A stretch of 64,000 bases of DNA from positions 148,575 through 212,574 of the forward strand of contig NZ_CAMKGL010000008.1 in the NCBI RefSeq assembly GCF_946227985.1, given 5' to 3'. The stretch's first letter is position 1; each line of letters opens with the position of its first letter. This stretch comes from Serratia quinivorans. Its GTDB lineage: Bacteria > Pseudomonadota > Gammaproteobacteria > Enterobacterales > Enterobacteriaceae. Below, piece after piece: positions 42,887 to 52,240 of the stretch. The notes beneath the pieces are model-generated. The model searched no databases. It had not been told where the DNA came from and saw only the letters and a program-made list of their open reading frames with translations. A program made the translations under genes and the position numbers.

Positions 42887-43819
42887 ATGACCACCCAAAA
42901 TCTTGCCGTGATCGGCGAATGCATGATTGAACTGTCGCAGAAAGGCGCGGACTTGAGCCGCGGCTTTGGCGGAGATACGTTAAACACCGCCGTCTACATT
43001 GCCCGCCAGGTGGCGGAAAGCGCGCTGCAGGTGCATTACGTGACCGCACTCGGCACCGACAGTTTCAGCCAGGAAATGCTGCAGGCGTGGCAACAGGAAA
43101 AGGTCAACACCAGCCTGATACAACGGCTGGAGAACAAGCTGCCTGGGCTGTACGTGATTGAAACCGATGCCACCGGCGAACGCACCTTCTATTACTGGCG
43201 CAACGACGCTGCCGCTCGCTACTGGCTGGCTGGCCCGCAGGCGGAAAGCCTGTGCGAGCAACTGGCCCAATTCGATTATCTGTACCTCAGCGGCATCAGC
43301 GTGGCGATCCTCGATACGGCCAGCCGCAGCAAGCTGCTGGCATTGCTAAGGCAGTGTCGCGCCAACGGCGGCAAGGTGATTTTCGATAACAACTATCGGC
43401 CGCGCCTGTGGCAAAGCCGGGAAGAGACGCAGCAGGTTTACCGCGAAGTGCTGGCCTGCACCGACATTGCCTTCCTGACCCTGGATGACGAAGACCTGCT
43501 ATGGGGCAAACTGCCGCTGGAACAGGTGGTGCAGCGCACCCAGCAGCTCGGCGTGAAGGAGATAGTGATTAAACGCGGCGCAGATAGCTGCCTGGTGTTC
43601 AGCGCCGAAGGCAGCGAATTTGAGATCCCGGCAGTGCGTCTGCCTAAAGAAAAGGTGGTGGATACTACCGCGGCAGGCGATTCCTTCAGTGCCGGTTATC
43701 TGTCGGTGCGTTTAACCGGCGGTGATGCCGTACAGGCGGCGCAGCGCGGTCATCTGACCGCCAGCACGGTAATCCAACACCGCGGAGCCATTATTCCACC
43801 GGCAGCGATGCCGCAATAA
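42887..43819 (+). CDS. kdgK: 2-dehydro-3-deoxygluconokinase
   Basis: A 310-residue PfkB-family kinase that phosphorylates 2-keto-3-deoxygluconate with ATP in hexuronate and pectin breakdown. Motifs are 'VIGECMIELSQ' at the start, 'RGFGGDTLNTAVYIAR' (PfkB signature 1), 'ERTFYYWRNDAAARYWL' for substrate binding, and the catalytic 'VVDTTAAGDSFSAGYLS' with Asp near the C terminus. The ATG at 42887 gives the family start; the frame is open further upstream only by chance. A KdgR-like palindrome precedes it and a terminator follows. Confidence 0.96.
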   Translation: MTTQNLAVIGECMIELSQKGADLSRGFGGDTLNTAVYIARQVAESALQVHYVTALGTDSFSQEMLQAWQQEKVNTSLIQRLENKLPGLYVIETDATGERTFYYWRNDAAARYWLAGPQAESLCEQLAQFDYLYLSGISVAILDTASRSKLLALLRQCRANGGKVIFDNNYRPRLWQSREETQQVYREVLACTDIAFLTLDDEDLLWGKLPLEQVVQRTQQLGVKEIVIKRGADSCLVFSAEGSEFEIPAVRLPKEKVVDTTAAGDSFSAGYLSVRLTGGDAVQAAQRGHLTASTVIQHRGAIIPPAAMPQ

Positions 43820-43842
43820 TTCCGGCCCTGTAGAAATGCGAA

Positions 43843-43870
43843 AGGCCAGCAACAATGCTGGCCTGTTTAT
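43843..43870 (+). terminator. Terminator of kdgK
   Basis: AGGCCAGC (43843-43850) pairs with GCTGGCCT (43857-43864), followed by GTTTAT. Confidence 0.75.
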
Positions 43871-43891
43871 TGGACTCGAAAACCAATCTTA

Positions 43892-44015
43892 ATACCCTAT
43901 GGATTTCAAGTTGTAGCTAGGCGCCAAGCTATCTCATCCCCAGGAGCTTACTTTAGTAAGTGACTGGGGTGTGATAGTGCAGGTAACAACGCTACCGCTT
44001 GAAAGACTCCGGGTA
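43892..44015. repeat. ERIC element abutting the ilvC stop codon
   Basis: Left end 'TACCCTATGGATTTCAAG', core 'CCCCAGGAGCTTACTTTAG' and 'TAAGTGACTGGGGTGTG', right end 'CTTGAAAGACTCCGGGTA'. Its right end lies one base from the ilvC stop (44017), so it forms the 3' untranslated region of ilvC. Confidence 0.92.
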
Positions 44016-44016
44016 T

Positions 44017-45492
44017 TTAGCCTGCTACCGCGATGCGTTTCATATCGGTCATATACCCGCGCAGCTTGCGGCCAACGGATTCGATCGGGTGATTACGTAC
44101 CGCTTCGTTCACGTCACGCAGTTGCGCGTTGTCTACCGAAGTACCGGCTACAGATTTGCCCAGGTCACCCGCCTGCAGGGTGGTCATGAACTCTTTCAGC
44201 AGCGGCACTGCCGCGTTGGCAAACAGATAGTTGCCGTATTCTGCGGTATCAGAGATAACCACGTTCATTTCGTACAGACGCTTACGCGCGATGGTGTTGG
44301 CGATCAGCGGCAGCTCATGCAGTGATTCGTAGTAAGCGGATTCTTCGATGATGCCCGCATCAACCATGGTTTCGAATGCCAGTTCAACACCGGCTTTCAC
44401 CATCGCAACCATCAACACGCCATGGTCAAAGTATTCCTGCTCGCTGATTTTACCTTCGAACTGTGGCGCATTCTCGAACGCCGATTTGCCGGTCTCTTCA
44501 CGCCAGTTCAGCAGTTTCACGTCGTCTTCTGCCCAGTCAGCCATCATGCCGCCAGAGAAAGCGCCGGAGATGATGTCGTCCATGTGTTTCTGGAACAGCG
44601 GTGCCATGATCTCTTTCAACTGCTCAGACAGCGCATAGGCACGCAGTTTGGCCGGGTTGGACAGGCGATCCATCATCAGGGTGATGCCGCCCTGCTTCAG
44701 CGCTTCGGTAATGGTTTCCCAACCGAACTGGATCAGTTTTTCTGCATAGGCCGGGTCAGTGCCTTCGGCAACCAGTTTGTCGAAGCACAGCAGCGAACCC
44801 GCCTGCAGCATGCCGCACAGAATGGTCTGCTCACCCATCAGGTCAGATTTCACTTCGGCAACGAAGGAAGATTCCAGTACGCCCGCACGGTGGCCACCGG
44901 TCGCCGCTGCCCAGGCCTTGGCAATCGCCATGCCTTCGCCTTTCGGATCGTTTTCCGGGTGAACCGCAATCAGCGTCGGCACGCCGAAACCACGTTTGTA
45001 TTCTTCACGCACTTCAGTGCCAGGACATTTTGGCGCAACCATCACTACGGTGATGTCTTTACGGACCTGCTCGCCCACTTCTACGATGTTGAAACCGTGG
45101 GAGTAGCCCAGCGCCGCGCCGTCTTTCATCAGCGGCTGTACGGCACGAACGACCGAGGTATGCTGCTTGTCCGGCGTCAGGTTAACCACCAGGTCTGCCT
45201 GTGGGATCAAATCTTCGTAAGTCCCTACCTTGAAGCCGTTCTCGGTCGCTTTACGCCATGAAGGACGTTTTTCGTCGATGGCTTCCTTACGCAAGGCATA
45301 GGCTACGTCCAGACCGGAGTCACGCATGTTCAGACCCTGGTTCAGCCCCTGCGCGCCACAGCCGACAATCACCACTTTTTTGCCTTTCAGGTAGCCGGCT
45401 TCATCAGCAAATTCTTCTCGTGCCATAAAGCGACACTTGCCCAATTGCGCCAACTGCTGACGCAGGTTCAAGGTGTTGAAATAGTTAGCCAT
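44017..45492 (-). CDS. ilvC: Ketol-acid reductoisomerase (NADP+), class II
   Basis: A 491-residue enzyme for the second common step of valine/isoleucine synthesis, turning acetohydroxy acids into 2,3-dihydroxy acids with NADPH and Mg2+. It has the Rossmann '[21 protein letters not shown]', the long class II form with duplicated knotted C-terminal domain, and ends with the family tail '[10 protein letters not shown]'. It is divergent from ilvY, the canonical arrangement in which IlvY activates ilvC in response to acetolactate. A core-deleted ERIC lies 34 bases before its start. Confidence 0.98.
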   Translation of the reverse strand: MANYFNTLNLRQQLAQLGKCRFMAREEFADEAGYLKGKKVVIVGCGAQGLNQGLNMRDSGLDVAYALRKEAIDEKRPSWRKATENGFKVGTYEDLIPQADLVVNLTPDKQHTSVVRAVQPLMKDGAALGYSHGFNIVEVGEQVRKDITVVMVAPKCPGTEVREEYKRGFGVPTLIAVHPENDPKGEGMAIAKAWAAATGGHRAGVLESSFVAEVKSDLMGEQTILCGMLQAGSLLCFDKLVAEGTDPAYAEKLIQFGWETITEALKQGGITLMMDRLSNPAKLRAYALSEQLKEIMAPLFQKHMDDIISGAFSGGMMADWAEDDVKLLNWREETGKSAFENAPQFEGKISEQEYFDHGVLMVAMVKAGVELAFETMVDAGIIEESAYYESLHELPLIANTIARKRLYEMNVVISDTAEYGNYLFANAAVPLLKEFMTTLQAGDLGKSVAGTSVDNAQLRDVNEAVRNHPIESVGRKLRGYMTDMKRIAVAG

Positions 45493-45525
45493 GGTGGTAC
45501 TCCAGTGAGATGTTGTGTCTTGCTT

Positions 45526-45585
45526 ATCCGTCGTCTTTCAAATTGCAGCGTTGTTATCTGCACTAGCTGCAAATTGAAATACATG
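45526..45585. repeat. Core-deleted ERIC remnant in the ilvC leader
   Basis: 'CGTCGTCTTTCAAATTGCAG' plus 'CGTTGTTATCTGCAC' is an ERIC right end, joined directly to 'TAGCTGCAAATTGAAATAC', an ERIC left end; the core (CCCCAGG...) is absent. The result is a ~60-base hairpin in the ilvC-ilvY intergenic region. Confidence 0.75.
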
Positions 45586-45729
45586 GGATGCATGTTATTT
45601 TCATTCCCCGCCCTGTCTGTGCGGAGATTCGTTAAACTCAATGTATAACAGGAAACGCGTTGCTTAAATTGATATATTACGAATGTGATATTGCAATTTA
45701 TGCAACACTCTTGCTGCGAGCGTACTGAT

Positions 45730-46611
45730 ATGGATTTGCGTGATTTAAAGCTATTCCTCCATCTGGCTGAAAGCCATCACTTTGGCCGCACCGCCAAGGC
45801 GATGCACGTCAGTCCTTCGACGCTGTCCCGCCAGATCCAACGGCTGGAAGAGATCCTCGGCCAGCCGCTGTTTTTGCGCGATAACCGCACGGTGCAGCTC
45901 ACCGATGCCGGTGAACAGTTAAAAGATTTTGCCCAGCAGACGCTGCTGCAATACCAGCAACTGAAACATGCGCTGGGTCAACATGGTCCTTCGCTGAGCG
46001 GCGAATTACGGCTGTTTTGCTCGGTTACCGCCGCTTACAGCCACCTGCCGCCGATCCTCGACAGGTTCCGCGCGCAGCATCCACTGGTAGAAATAAAACT
46101 GACCACCGGTGACGCCGCCGATGCGGTCGATAAAGTGCAGTCCAACGAAGCCGATCTCGGCATTGCCGGTCGGCCCGAAACCCTGCCCACCAGCGTGGCG
46201 TTCACTAAAATCGGTGAAATCCCGCTGGTGCTGATTGCTCCGGCCCTGCCTTGCGCGGTACGCAGCCAGGCGTTTGCCGAACAGCCCGACTGGGCCAATA
46301 TTCCGTTTATCCTGCCGGAGCACGGCCCATCGCGAAAACGCATCGAACTGTGGTTCCGTCGCCAGCGCATCGCCAATCCGCTGATTTACGCTACCGTTGG
46401 CGGCCACGAGGCCATTGTTTCTATGGTGGCGCTGGGCTGCGGAATTGCGCTGATCCCCGGAGTGGTGGTGGAAAACAGCCCGGAGCCGGTGCGTAATCGC
46501 ATCTCGCAACTGGAGAATATTTCCATGGTCGAGCCGTTCGAGCTGGGGGTTTGCGTGCAGAAAAAACGCCTCAGCGATCCGCTGATCGACGCTTTCTGGC
46601 GTTTACTTTAA
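45730..46611 (+). CDS. ilvY: LysR-type activator IlvY
   Basis: A 293-residue LysR regulator that activates ilvC when acetolactate or acetohydroxybutyrate is present. The N-terminal HTH is visible ('DLKLFLHLAESHHFGRTAKAM', then 'HVSPSTLSRQIQRLEEI'). The effector domain includes 'GELRLFCSVTAAYSHLPPIL'. The ATG at 45730 gives the family N terminus; the open frame extends 15 codons upstream into the divergent promoter region. The 237-base space to ilvC should contain the tandem IlvY operators. Confidence 0.95.
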   Translation: MDLRDLKLFLHLAESHHFGRTAKAMHVSPSTLSRQIQRLEEILGQPLFLRDNRTVQLTDAGEQLKDFAQQTLLQYQQLKHALGQHGPSLSGELRLFCSVTAAYSHLPPILDRFRAQHPLVEIKLTTGDAADAVDKVQSNEADLGIAGRPETLPTSVAFTKIGEIPLVLIAPALPCAVRSQAFAEQPDWANIPFILPEHGPSRKRIELWFRRQRIANPLIYATVGGHEAIVSMVALGCGIALIPGVVVENSPEPVRNRISQLENISMVEPFELGVCVQKKRLSDPLIDAFWRLL

Positions 46612-46652
46612 ACGACCGTTGATTCGCTATCATTCGATAAATAAAGATAAAA

Positions 46653-46776
46653 ATACCCTATGGATTTCAAGTTACAGCTAGGCGCCAAGCTCGTTCATCC
46701 CCAGGAGCTTACTTAAGTAAGTGACTGGGGTGAGCGAGTGCAGGTAACAACGCTGTGGCTTGAAAGACGACGGGTT
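46653..46776. repeat. ERIC element between ilvY and the DUF2461 gene
   Basis: Left end 'TACCCTATGGATTTCAAG', core 'CCCCAGGAGCTTACTTAAG' and 'TAAGTGACTGGGGTGAGCG', right end 'GCTTGAAAGACGACGGG'. This copy is very close to the ERIC consensus and ends 2 bases from the next stop codon. Confidence 0.94.
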
Positions 46777-46778
46777 AT

Positions 46779-47480
46779 TCATAGATCCGAGGGATCGACC
46801 TGCTTCATCGCCTCCACCTGCATCAGCCAGTGGTAAAGCGGTTCCAGCTGCAGGAACCCTTGCGCCAGTGTCTGTACCAACCCGGCATTGAACAGCGTTT
46901 CCACCTGACTGTCGGTCGCCATCACCGCAAAGGATTTGCGGTTGTACCAGGTGGCGATTTCTGGCACCTGCTCTTTCACCAACGGCCGCTTGTAGCTTTC
47001 ACCCACCAGCTCGAACGGTGGCCGGCAGCAGGCCGCGACCTCCAAAAAGGGCTGCGGTCGGCGTTGCAGCGTATGGCGAAACAGATCCATGGTCGGTTTG
47101 TTGGCGCTGTAATAACCCAGCCCATAGCGCAACATGTCCGGCCCCAGTTCGAAGAAGTAGACCGGCGCGTCCTTCCAGTCTTTGCTTGGCCGTTTGAACG
47201 TCAGCCACATGCGACTGCGGTAGCGCGATTTGTCATGGGAAAAACGCGTGTCGCGATGGATGCGTGACAGCGTTTTACCGATCGCCGGCCGGGTCTCGAA
47301 CAGGGGATCGATCGCCAACATCGCCGGGCTCAACTCCGCCACCAACGTACGGAATGGCGTCAGCAGTTCGCGATCGTAAACGTCACGGTTGGCCTCAAAC
47401 CATTCCTTGTCGTTCTCAATGCGCACCTGCTGAAGAAAATTCAGGCCCTGCTGGCTAAAACCGTTAAATTTATCTGTCAT
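46779..47480 (-). CDS. DUF2461-family protein
   Basis: A 233-residue cytosolic protein of the DUF2461 family, whose function is unknown. Typical blocks are 'GLNFLQQVRIENDKEWFEAN' at the N terminus, 'KTLSRIHRDTRFSHDKSRYR' and 'YFFELGPDMLRYGLGYY'. It lies between ilvA and ilvY, 21 bases downstream of the ilvA stop and on the same strand, so it may be cotranscribed with the ilv operon. E. coli has no gene here. Confidence 0.88.
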   Translation of the reverse strand: MTDKFNGFSQQGLNFLQQVRIENDKEWFEANRDVYDRELLTPFRTLVAELSPAMLAIDPLFETRPAIGKTLSRIHRDTRFSHDKSRYRSRMWLTFKRPSKDWKDAPVYFFELGPDMLRYGLGYYSANKPTMDLFRHTLQRRPQPFLEVAACCRPPFELVGESYKRPLVKEQVPEIATWYNRKSFAVMATDSQVETLFNAGLVQTLAQGFLQLEPLYHWLMQVEAMKQVDPSDL

Positions 47481-47501
47481 GCGCCGTCCTTGTCGGTTTT
47501 C

Positions 47502-49046
47502 TTAGCCCTGCAAAAAAAAGCGGAACGCCGGGTTGTCGGTTTCATCGTGGCAGTCATAACCCAGCGCCTGCAGGTGCTGCTCAAACTCGGGTTCGGTCTG
47601 CGACAGCTCAAAACCTGCCAGCACGCGGCCAAAATCGGTGCCGTGGCTGCGGTAGTGAAACAGTGAAATATTCCAATGGGTGCCCAACGTCTGCAAGAAC
47701 TTCAGCAGCGCGCCCGGCGACTCCGGGAATTCAAAGCTGTACAGACGCTCGCGCAACGGCTTCGAAGGACGCCCCCCCACCATATAACGCACGTGCAGCT
47801 TGGCCATTTCATCGTCGGACAAGTCCACCACCTGATAACCATCGGCCTGCAGTTCATCGATGATTTCCAGGCGTTCGGCATGGCCGCGCGTCAGGCGGAC
47901 ACCGACGAAAATACAGGCGTTATCGGCATCGGCGTAACGGTAGTTGAACTCGGTGACCGAGCGCCCGCCCAGCAGTTGGCAAAACTTCAGGAAGCTGCCT
48001 TTCTGTTCCGGAATGGTGACCGCCAACAGGGCTTCGCGTTGTTCACCCAGTTCGCAGCGTTCCGACACATAACGCAAACCGTGGAAATTCAGGTTGGCGC
48101 CGGACAACACGTGCGCCAGACGCTCACCCTGGATGTTGTGCTGCTGCACATACTTTTTCAGCCCGGCCAGCGCCAACGCACCGGACGGCTCGGCAATGGC
48201 GCGCACGTCTTCAAACAGATCCTTGACCGCGGCACAGATGGCGTCGCTGTCGACGGTGATCACGTCGTCCAGGTATTCCCGACACAGGCGGAAGGTTTCG
48301 TCACCGATGCGCTTTACCGCCACGCCTTCGGCAAACAACCCAACGCGGGCCAGATCCACCGGTTGCCCGGCATCCAGCGCCGCGCGCAGGCAGGCGGAGT
48401 CTTCCGCCTCCACGCCGATCACCTTAATCTGCGGCATCAGTTGCTTGATCAATACCGCCACGCCCGCCGCCAGACCGCCACCGCCCACCGGCACAAACAC
48501 CCGGTCGAGATGCGCGTCCTGCTGCAGCAGTTCCATCGCCAACGTGCCCTGCCCGGCGATCACCGTTGGGTGGTCGAACGGCGGCACAAAGGTCATGCCC
48601 TGCTTGAGTGAAAGCTCTATCGCTCTGGCCTTGGCTTCATCAAAGTTGGCACCGTGCAACAGCACTTCGCCACCAAAACCGCGTACCGCATCCACTTTGA
48701 TGTCTGCGGTGGTCACCGGCATCACGATCAGCGTTTTGATCCCCAGCCGTTTGCCGGAATAGGCCACGCCCTGCGCATGGTTGCCGGCCGAAGCCGTCAC
48801 CACGCCGCGCGCCTTTTGCTCTTCGTTCAGACTGGCGATCATCGCGTAGGCCCCACGCAGCTTGAAGCTGTGCACTGGCTGACGATCTTCGCGCTTCACC
48901 AAAATAGTATTGCCGAGGCGCGAAGAGATTTTGCTCATTGTCTGCAACGGGGTGACCTGAGCCACCTCGTAAACCGGCGAGCGAAGTACCGCTCGCAAAT
49001 ACTCCGCGCCACAGGGGGCGTCGGGTAGGGGTTGCGATACCGCCAT
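47502..49046 (-). CDS. ilvA: Threonine ammonia-lyase, biosynthetic
   Basis: A 514-residue PLP enzyme that deaminates threonine to 2-oxobutyrate, the first step to isoleucine. The PLP lysine is in 'PVHSFKLRGAYAM', the phosphate-binding loop is 'GGGGLAAGVAVL', and two C-terminal ACT-like regulatory domains (~330-510) bind isoleucine and valine. It starts 5 bases after ilvD's stop and is the last biosynthetic gene of ilvGMEDA. Length equals E. coli IlvA. Confidence 0.98.
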   Translation of the reverse strand: MAVSQPLPDAPCGAEYLRAVLRSPVYEVAQVTPLQTMSKISSRLGNTILVKREDRQPVHSFKLRGAYAMIASLNEEQKARGVVTASAGNHAQGVAYSGKRLGIKTLIVMPVTTADIKVDAVRGFGGEVLLHGANFDEAKARAIELSLKQGMTFVPPFDHPTVIAGQGTLAMELLQQDAHLDRVFVPVGGGGLAAGVAVLIKQLMPQIKVIGVEAEDSACLRAALDAGQPVDLARVGLFAEGVAVKRIGDETFRLCREYLDDVITVDSDAICAAVKDLFEDVRAIAEPSGALALAGLKKYVQQHNIQGERLAHVLSGANLNFHGLRYVSERCELGEQREALLAVTIPEQKGSFLKFCQLLGGRSVTEFNYRYADADNACIFVGVRLTRGHAERLEIIDELQADGYQVVDLSDDEMAKLHVRYMVGGRPSKPLRERLYSFEFPESPGALLKFLQTLGTHWNISLFHYRSHGTDFGRVLAGFELSQTEPEFEQHLQALGYDCHDETDNPAFRFFLQG

Positions 49047-49051
49047 GGTGC

Positions 49052-50902
49052 TTAGCCTCCCAGCTTGCTCTTGTCACGTACTGCGCCTTTGTCCGCGCTG
49101 GTCGCCAGTGTGGCGTAGGCGCGCAGAGCGAAGGAAACCTGGCGCTCACGGTTTTTCGGTGTCCAGGCCCGATCGCCACGCGCCAGTTCAACTTCGCGGC
49201 GTGCCGCCAGTTCGCTGTCGCTGACATCCAGTACCATGCTGCGTTTTGGAATATCAATGTCGATCATGTCGCCGTCTTCGATCAGCGCAATCAGGCCACC
49301 GCTGCCCGCTTCCGGAGAAACGTGGCCGATTGACAGGCCCGAGGTGCCGCCAGAGAAACGACCGTCGGTGATCAGCGCGCAGGCTTTACCCAGGCCCATG
49401 GATTTCAGATAGGTGGTCGGATAGAGCATTTCCTGCATGCCCGGCCCGCCCTTCGGCCCTTCATAGCGGATCACTACCACGTCGCCGGCAACCACTTTAC
49501 CGCCGAGGATCGCTTCCACCGCGGTGTCCTGGCTTTCATACACTTTGGCCGGGCCGCGGAAGGTCAGGTTGTCTTTGTCGACACCGGCGGTTTTCACAAT
49601 GCTGCCGTCCAGTGCCATGTTGCCGTACAACACGGCCAAGCCACCTTCCAGGCTGAAGGCATTTTCCAGCGAACGGATACAGCCTTCTGCGCGATCATCG
49701 TCCAGCGTGTCCCAACGGCAATCCTGCGAGAACGCCTGGGTGGTACGGATACCCGCCGGGCCGGCGCGGAACATTTTCTTCACCGCTTCGTCCTGGGTCA
49801 GCATGATGTCGTACTGATTCAACGTTTCCGTCAGCTTCAGGCCCAGGATGTTATCGACGTCGCGATTCATCAGACCCGCACGATCCAACTCGCCCAGGAT
49901 AGCCAGTACGCCACCGGCACGGTGCACGTCTTCCATATGGTATTTCTGGGTGCTTGGCGCCACTTTGCACAGGTGCGGAACCTTGCGCGACAGACGATCG
50001 ATATCTTCCATGGTGAAATCAATTTCACCTTCCTGAGCCGCTGCCAACAGGTGCAATACGGTGTTGGTCGAGCCGCCCATGGCGATGTCCAGCGTCATGG
50101 CGTTTTCGAACGCAGCCTTGTTGGCAATGCTGCGTGGCAGTGCGCTTTCGTCGTCCTGCTCGTAGTAGCGCTTGGTCAGCGCAACGATGCGTTTACCGGC
50201 GTTGAGGAACAGATCCTTACGGTCAGCGTGGGTTGCCAGCAGCGAGCCGTTACCCGGCTGGGACAGGCCCAGGGCTTCGGTCAGGCAGTTCATCGAGTTG
50301 GCGGTGAACATACCGGAACAGGAGCCGCAGGTCGGACAGGCGGAACGTTCGATCTGTGCGCTGTCGGCATCGCTGACGTTCGGGTTGGCACCCTGGATCA
50401 TGGCGTCGATCAGGTCCAGCTTGATTATTTTGTCGGAAAGCTTGGTCTTGCCGGCTTCCATCGGGCCGCCGGAAACGAAAATCACCGGAATATTCAGGCG
50501 CAGTGACGCCATCAGCATCCCCGGGGTGATTTTGTCGCAGTTGGAGATACACACCATCGCATCCGCGCAGTGGGCATTCACCATGTATTCAACCGAGTCG
50601 GCGATCAATTCGCGCGACGGCAGGGAATAGAGCATGCCGCCGTGGCCCATGGCGATACCGTCATCCACCGCAATGGTGTTGAACTCTTTGGCGACGCCGC
50701 CTGAGGCTTCGATCTGTTCTGCAACCAGTTTGCCCAAATCACGCAGATGCACATGGCCCGGAACGAACTGGGTAAATGAGTTGACCACCGCAATAATGGG
50801 TTTGCCAAAATCGTCGTCGGTCATTCCGGTCGCGCGCCATAATGCGCGGGCACCCGCCATGTTACGGCCGTGGGTGGTGGTGGCGGAACGGTACTTAGGC
50901 AT
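49052..50902 (-). CDS. ilvD: Dihydroxy-acid dehydratase
   Basis: A 616-residue iron-sulfur enzyme that dehydrates 2,3-dihydroxy acids to 2-oxo acids in valine/isoleucine synthesis. Recognisable blocks are '[20 protein letters not shown]' at the start, the cluster cysteines in '[13 protein letters not shown]' and '[16 protein letters not shown]', and '[19 protein letters not shown]' near the end. The ATG at 50902 is supported by GGAGTGAAG and the family N terminus; an upstream in-frame extension is ERIC-derived. A mini-ERIC lies between it and ilvE. Confidence 0.98.
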   Translation of the reverse strand: MPKYRSATTTHGRNMAGARALWRATGMTDDDFGKPIIAVVNSFTQFVPGHVHLRDLGKLVAEQIEASGGVAKEFNTIAVDDGIAMGHGGMLYSLPSRELIADSVEYMVNAHCADAMVCISNCDKITPGMLMASLRLNIPVIFVSGGPMEAGKTKLSDKIIKLDLIDAMIQGANPNVSDADSAQIERSACPTCGSCSGMFTANSMNCLTEALGLSQPGNGSLLATHADRKDLFLNAGKRIVALTKRYYEQDDESALPRSIANKAAFENAMTLDIAMGGSTNTVLHLLAAAQEGEIDFTMEDIDRLSRKVPHLCKVAPSTQKYHMEDVHRAGGVLAILGELDRAGLMNRDVDNILGLKLTETLNQYDIMLTQDEAVKKMFRAGPAGIRTTQAFSQDCRWDTLDDDRAEGCIRSLENAFSLEGGLAVLYGNMALDGSIVKTAGVDKDNLTFRGPAKVYESQDTAVEAILGGKVVAGDVVVIRYEGPKGGPGMQEMLYPTTYLKSMGLGKACALITDGRFSGGTSGLSIGHVSPEAGSGGLIALIEDGDMIDIDIPKRSMVLDVSDSELAARREVELARGDRAWTPKNRERQVSFALRAYATLATSADKGAVRDKSKLGG

Positions 50903-50973
50903 GCTCTTCACTCCAAATGTATTCATTGCAGGCGGCGAACGAACCGCCTGGATATTCTTATCTGTCTGTCGAT

Positions 50974-51032
50974 TTACCCTCTGCATTTCAATCTGCAGCT
51001 AGCAACGCTGCAGGTTGAAAGGCGACGGGTAA
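50974..51032. repeat. Core-deleted ERIC inside the ilv operon (ilvE-ilvD gap)
   Basis: 'TTTACCCTCTGCATTTCAAT', 'CTGCAGCTAGCAACGCTGCAG' and 'GTTGAAAGGCGACGGGTAAA' are the two ERIC ends joined without the core, giving a ~59-base inverted repeat. It ends one base from the ilvE stop, so it is transcribed within the operon. Confidence 0.75.
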
Positions 51033-51033
51033 A

Positions 51034-51960
51034 TTATGGATTTACCGGATCCAGCCAACCGTACTTGTCTTCGGTCTTGCCGGTAAACAGGCCAAAGAAC
51101 GCCTGTTGGATCTGTTTGGTCACCGGGCCGCATTTACCAATGCCGACCTTGATGCCGTCAACGCTGCGTACCGGGGTAATTTCTGCGGCGGTACCGGACA
51201 TGAACACTTCATCGGCCAGATACAGCGACTCGCGCGACAGCACTTGTTCACGCACTTCGAAGCCCATGTCTTTTGCCAGCTTGATGATGGCATCGCGGGT
51301 GATACCCGGCAGCGCGGAAGAGGTAAACGGCGGGGTGAACAGCACACCGTCTTTCACTTCAAACAGGTTTTCACCTGCGCCTTCGGAAATATAGCCGTGC
51401 ACATCCAGCGCGATCCCTTCCTGATAACCGTGACGGCGTGCTTCACTGCCCACCAGCAGGGAGGAAAGATAGTTACCGCCGGCCTTGGCCGCGGTTGGGA
51501 TGGTGTTTGGTGCTACACGGTGCCAGGACGAAACCATCGCATCGATGCCTTGATCCAGCGCCTCTTCACCCAGGTACGCGCCCCAAGGAAACGCCGCGAT
51601 AATCACGTCTGTTTTGTAACCGTCCGGCGGGTTAACCCCCATGCCGACGTCACCAACAAACACCAACGGACGAATATAAGCGCTGCCCAGATTATTTTTA
51701 CGCAGCGTGGCGCGACAGGCTTCCATCAGCTCATCAACGCTTTGCGATACCGGCATACGGTAGATTTTTGCCGAGTCATGCAGGCGTTGCATATGCTCAC
51801 GGTGACGGAACACCACCGGACCTTTATGGGAGTCGTAGCAACGGACCCCTTCAAACACCGAAGTGCCGTAATGCAACGCATGCGACATCACGTGCACTTT
51901 GGCGTCAGCCCAAGGAACCATCTCACCATTGAACCAAATGTAATCGGCTTTCTTCGTCAT
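51034..51960 (-). CDS. ilvE: Branched-chain amino acid aminotransferase
   Basis: A 308-residue PLP class IV aminotransferase making the last step of leucine, isoleucine and valine synthesis. Blocks are 'ADYIWFNGEMVPWADAKVHV' at the N terminus, 'HALHYGTSVFEGVRCY', the PLP lysine in 'AAKAGGNYLSSLL' and 'MSGTAAEITPVRSVDG'. It lies between ilvM and ilvD in the standard operon order. Confidence 0.98.
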   Translation of the reverse strand: MTKKADYIWFNGEMVPWADAKVHVMSHALHYGTSVFEGVRCYDSHKGPVVFRHREHMQRLHDSAKIYRMPVSQSVDELMEACRATLRKNNLGSAYIRPLVFVGDVGMGVNPPDGYKTDVIIAAFPWGAYLGEEALDQGIDAMVSSWHRVAPNTIPTAAKAGGNYLSSLLVGSEARRHGYQEGIALDVHGYISEGAGENLFEVKDGVLFTPPFTSSALPGITRDAIIKLAKDMGFEVREQVLSRESLYLADEVFMSGTAAEITPVRSVDGIKVGIGKCGPVTKQIQQAFFGLFTGKTEDKYGWLDPVNP

Positions 51961-51982
51961 TGTTATTTATCCTTCTCGCGCG

Positions 51983-52240
51983 TCAGGCGCGTATTTGTTG
52001 TGATGTTTGTTGCTGGATCTCAACGCAGGAGACATCCATCAGTTTGCTCAACTGAGATGACAGTAGATCCACCGGGCGCTGGCTGGCAACGGTCAATTCA
52101 ATATTAATCTTGTCGGTATTTACCGCCGAAGCCATATTCATAGCACAAACCTGAAAGCCACGATGACGCACAACGCGCAATACGCGCTCTAACATTTCAG
52201 GGCGAAAGCGGGCCTGGATCGAGAGTTGATGCTGCATCAT
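51983..52240 (-). CDS. ilvM: Acetolactate synthase II small subunit
   Basis: An 85-residue ACT-domain regulatory subunit ('[20 protein letters not shown]', '[11 protein letters not shown]'), needed for full activity of IlvG. Its start overlaps the ilvG stop by four bases (ATGA), coupling the two subunits. Confidence 0.96.
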   Translation of the reverse strand: MMQHQLSIQARFRPEMLERVLRVVRHRGFQVCAMNMASAVNTDKINIELTVASQRPVDLLSSQLSKLMDVSCVEIQQQTSQQIRA

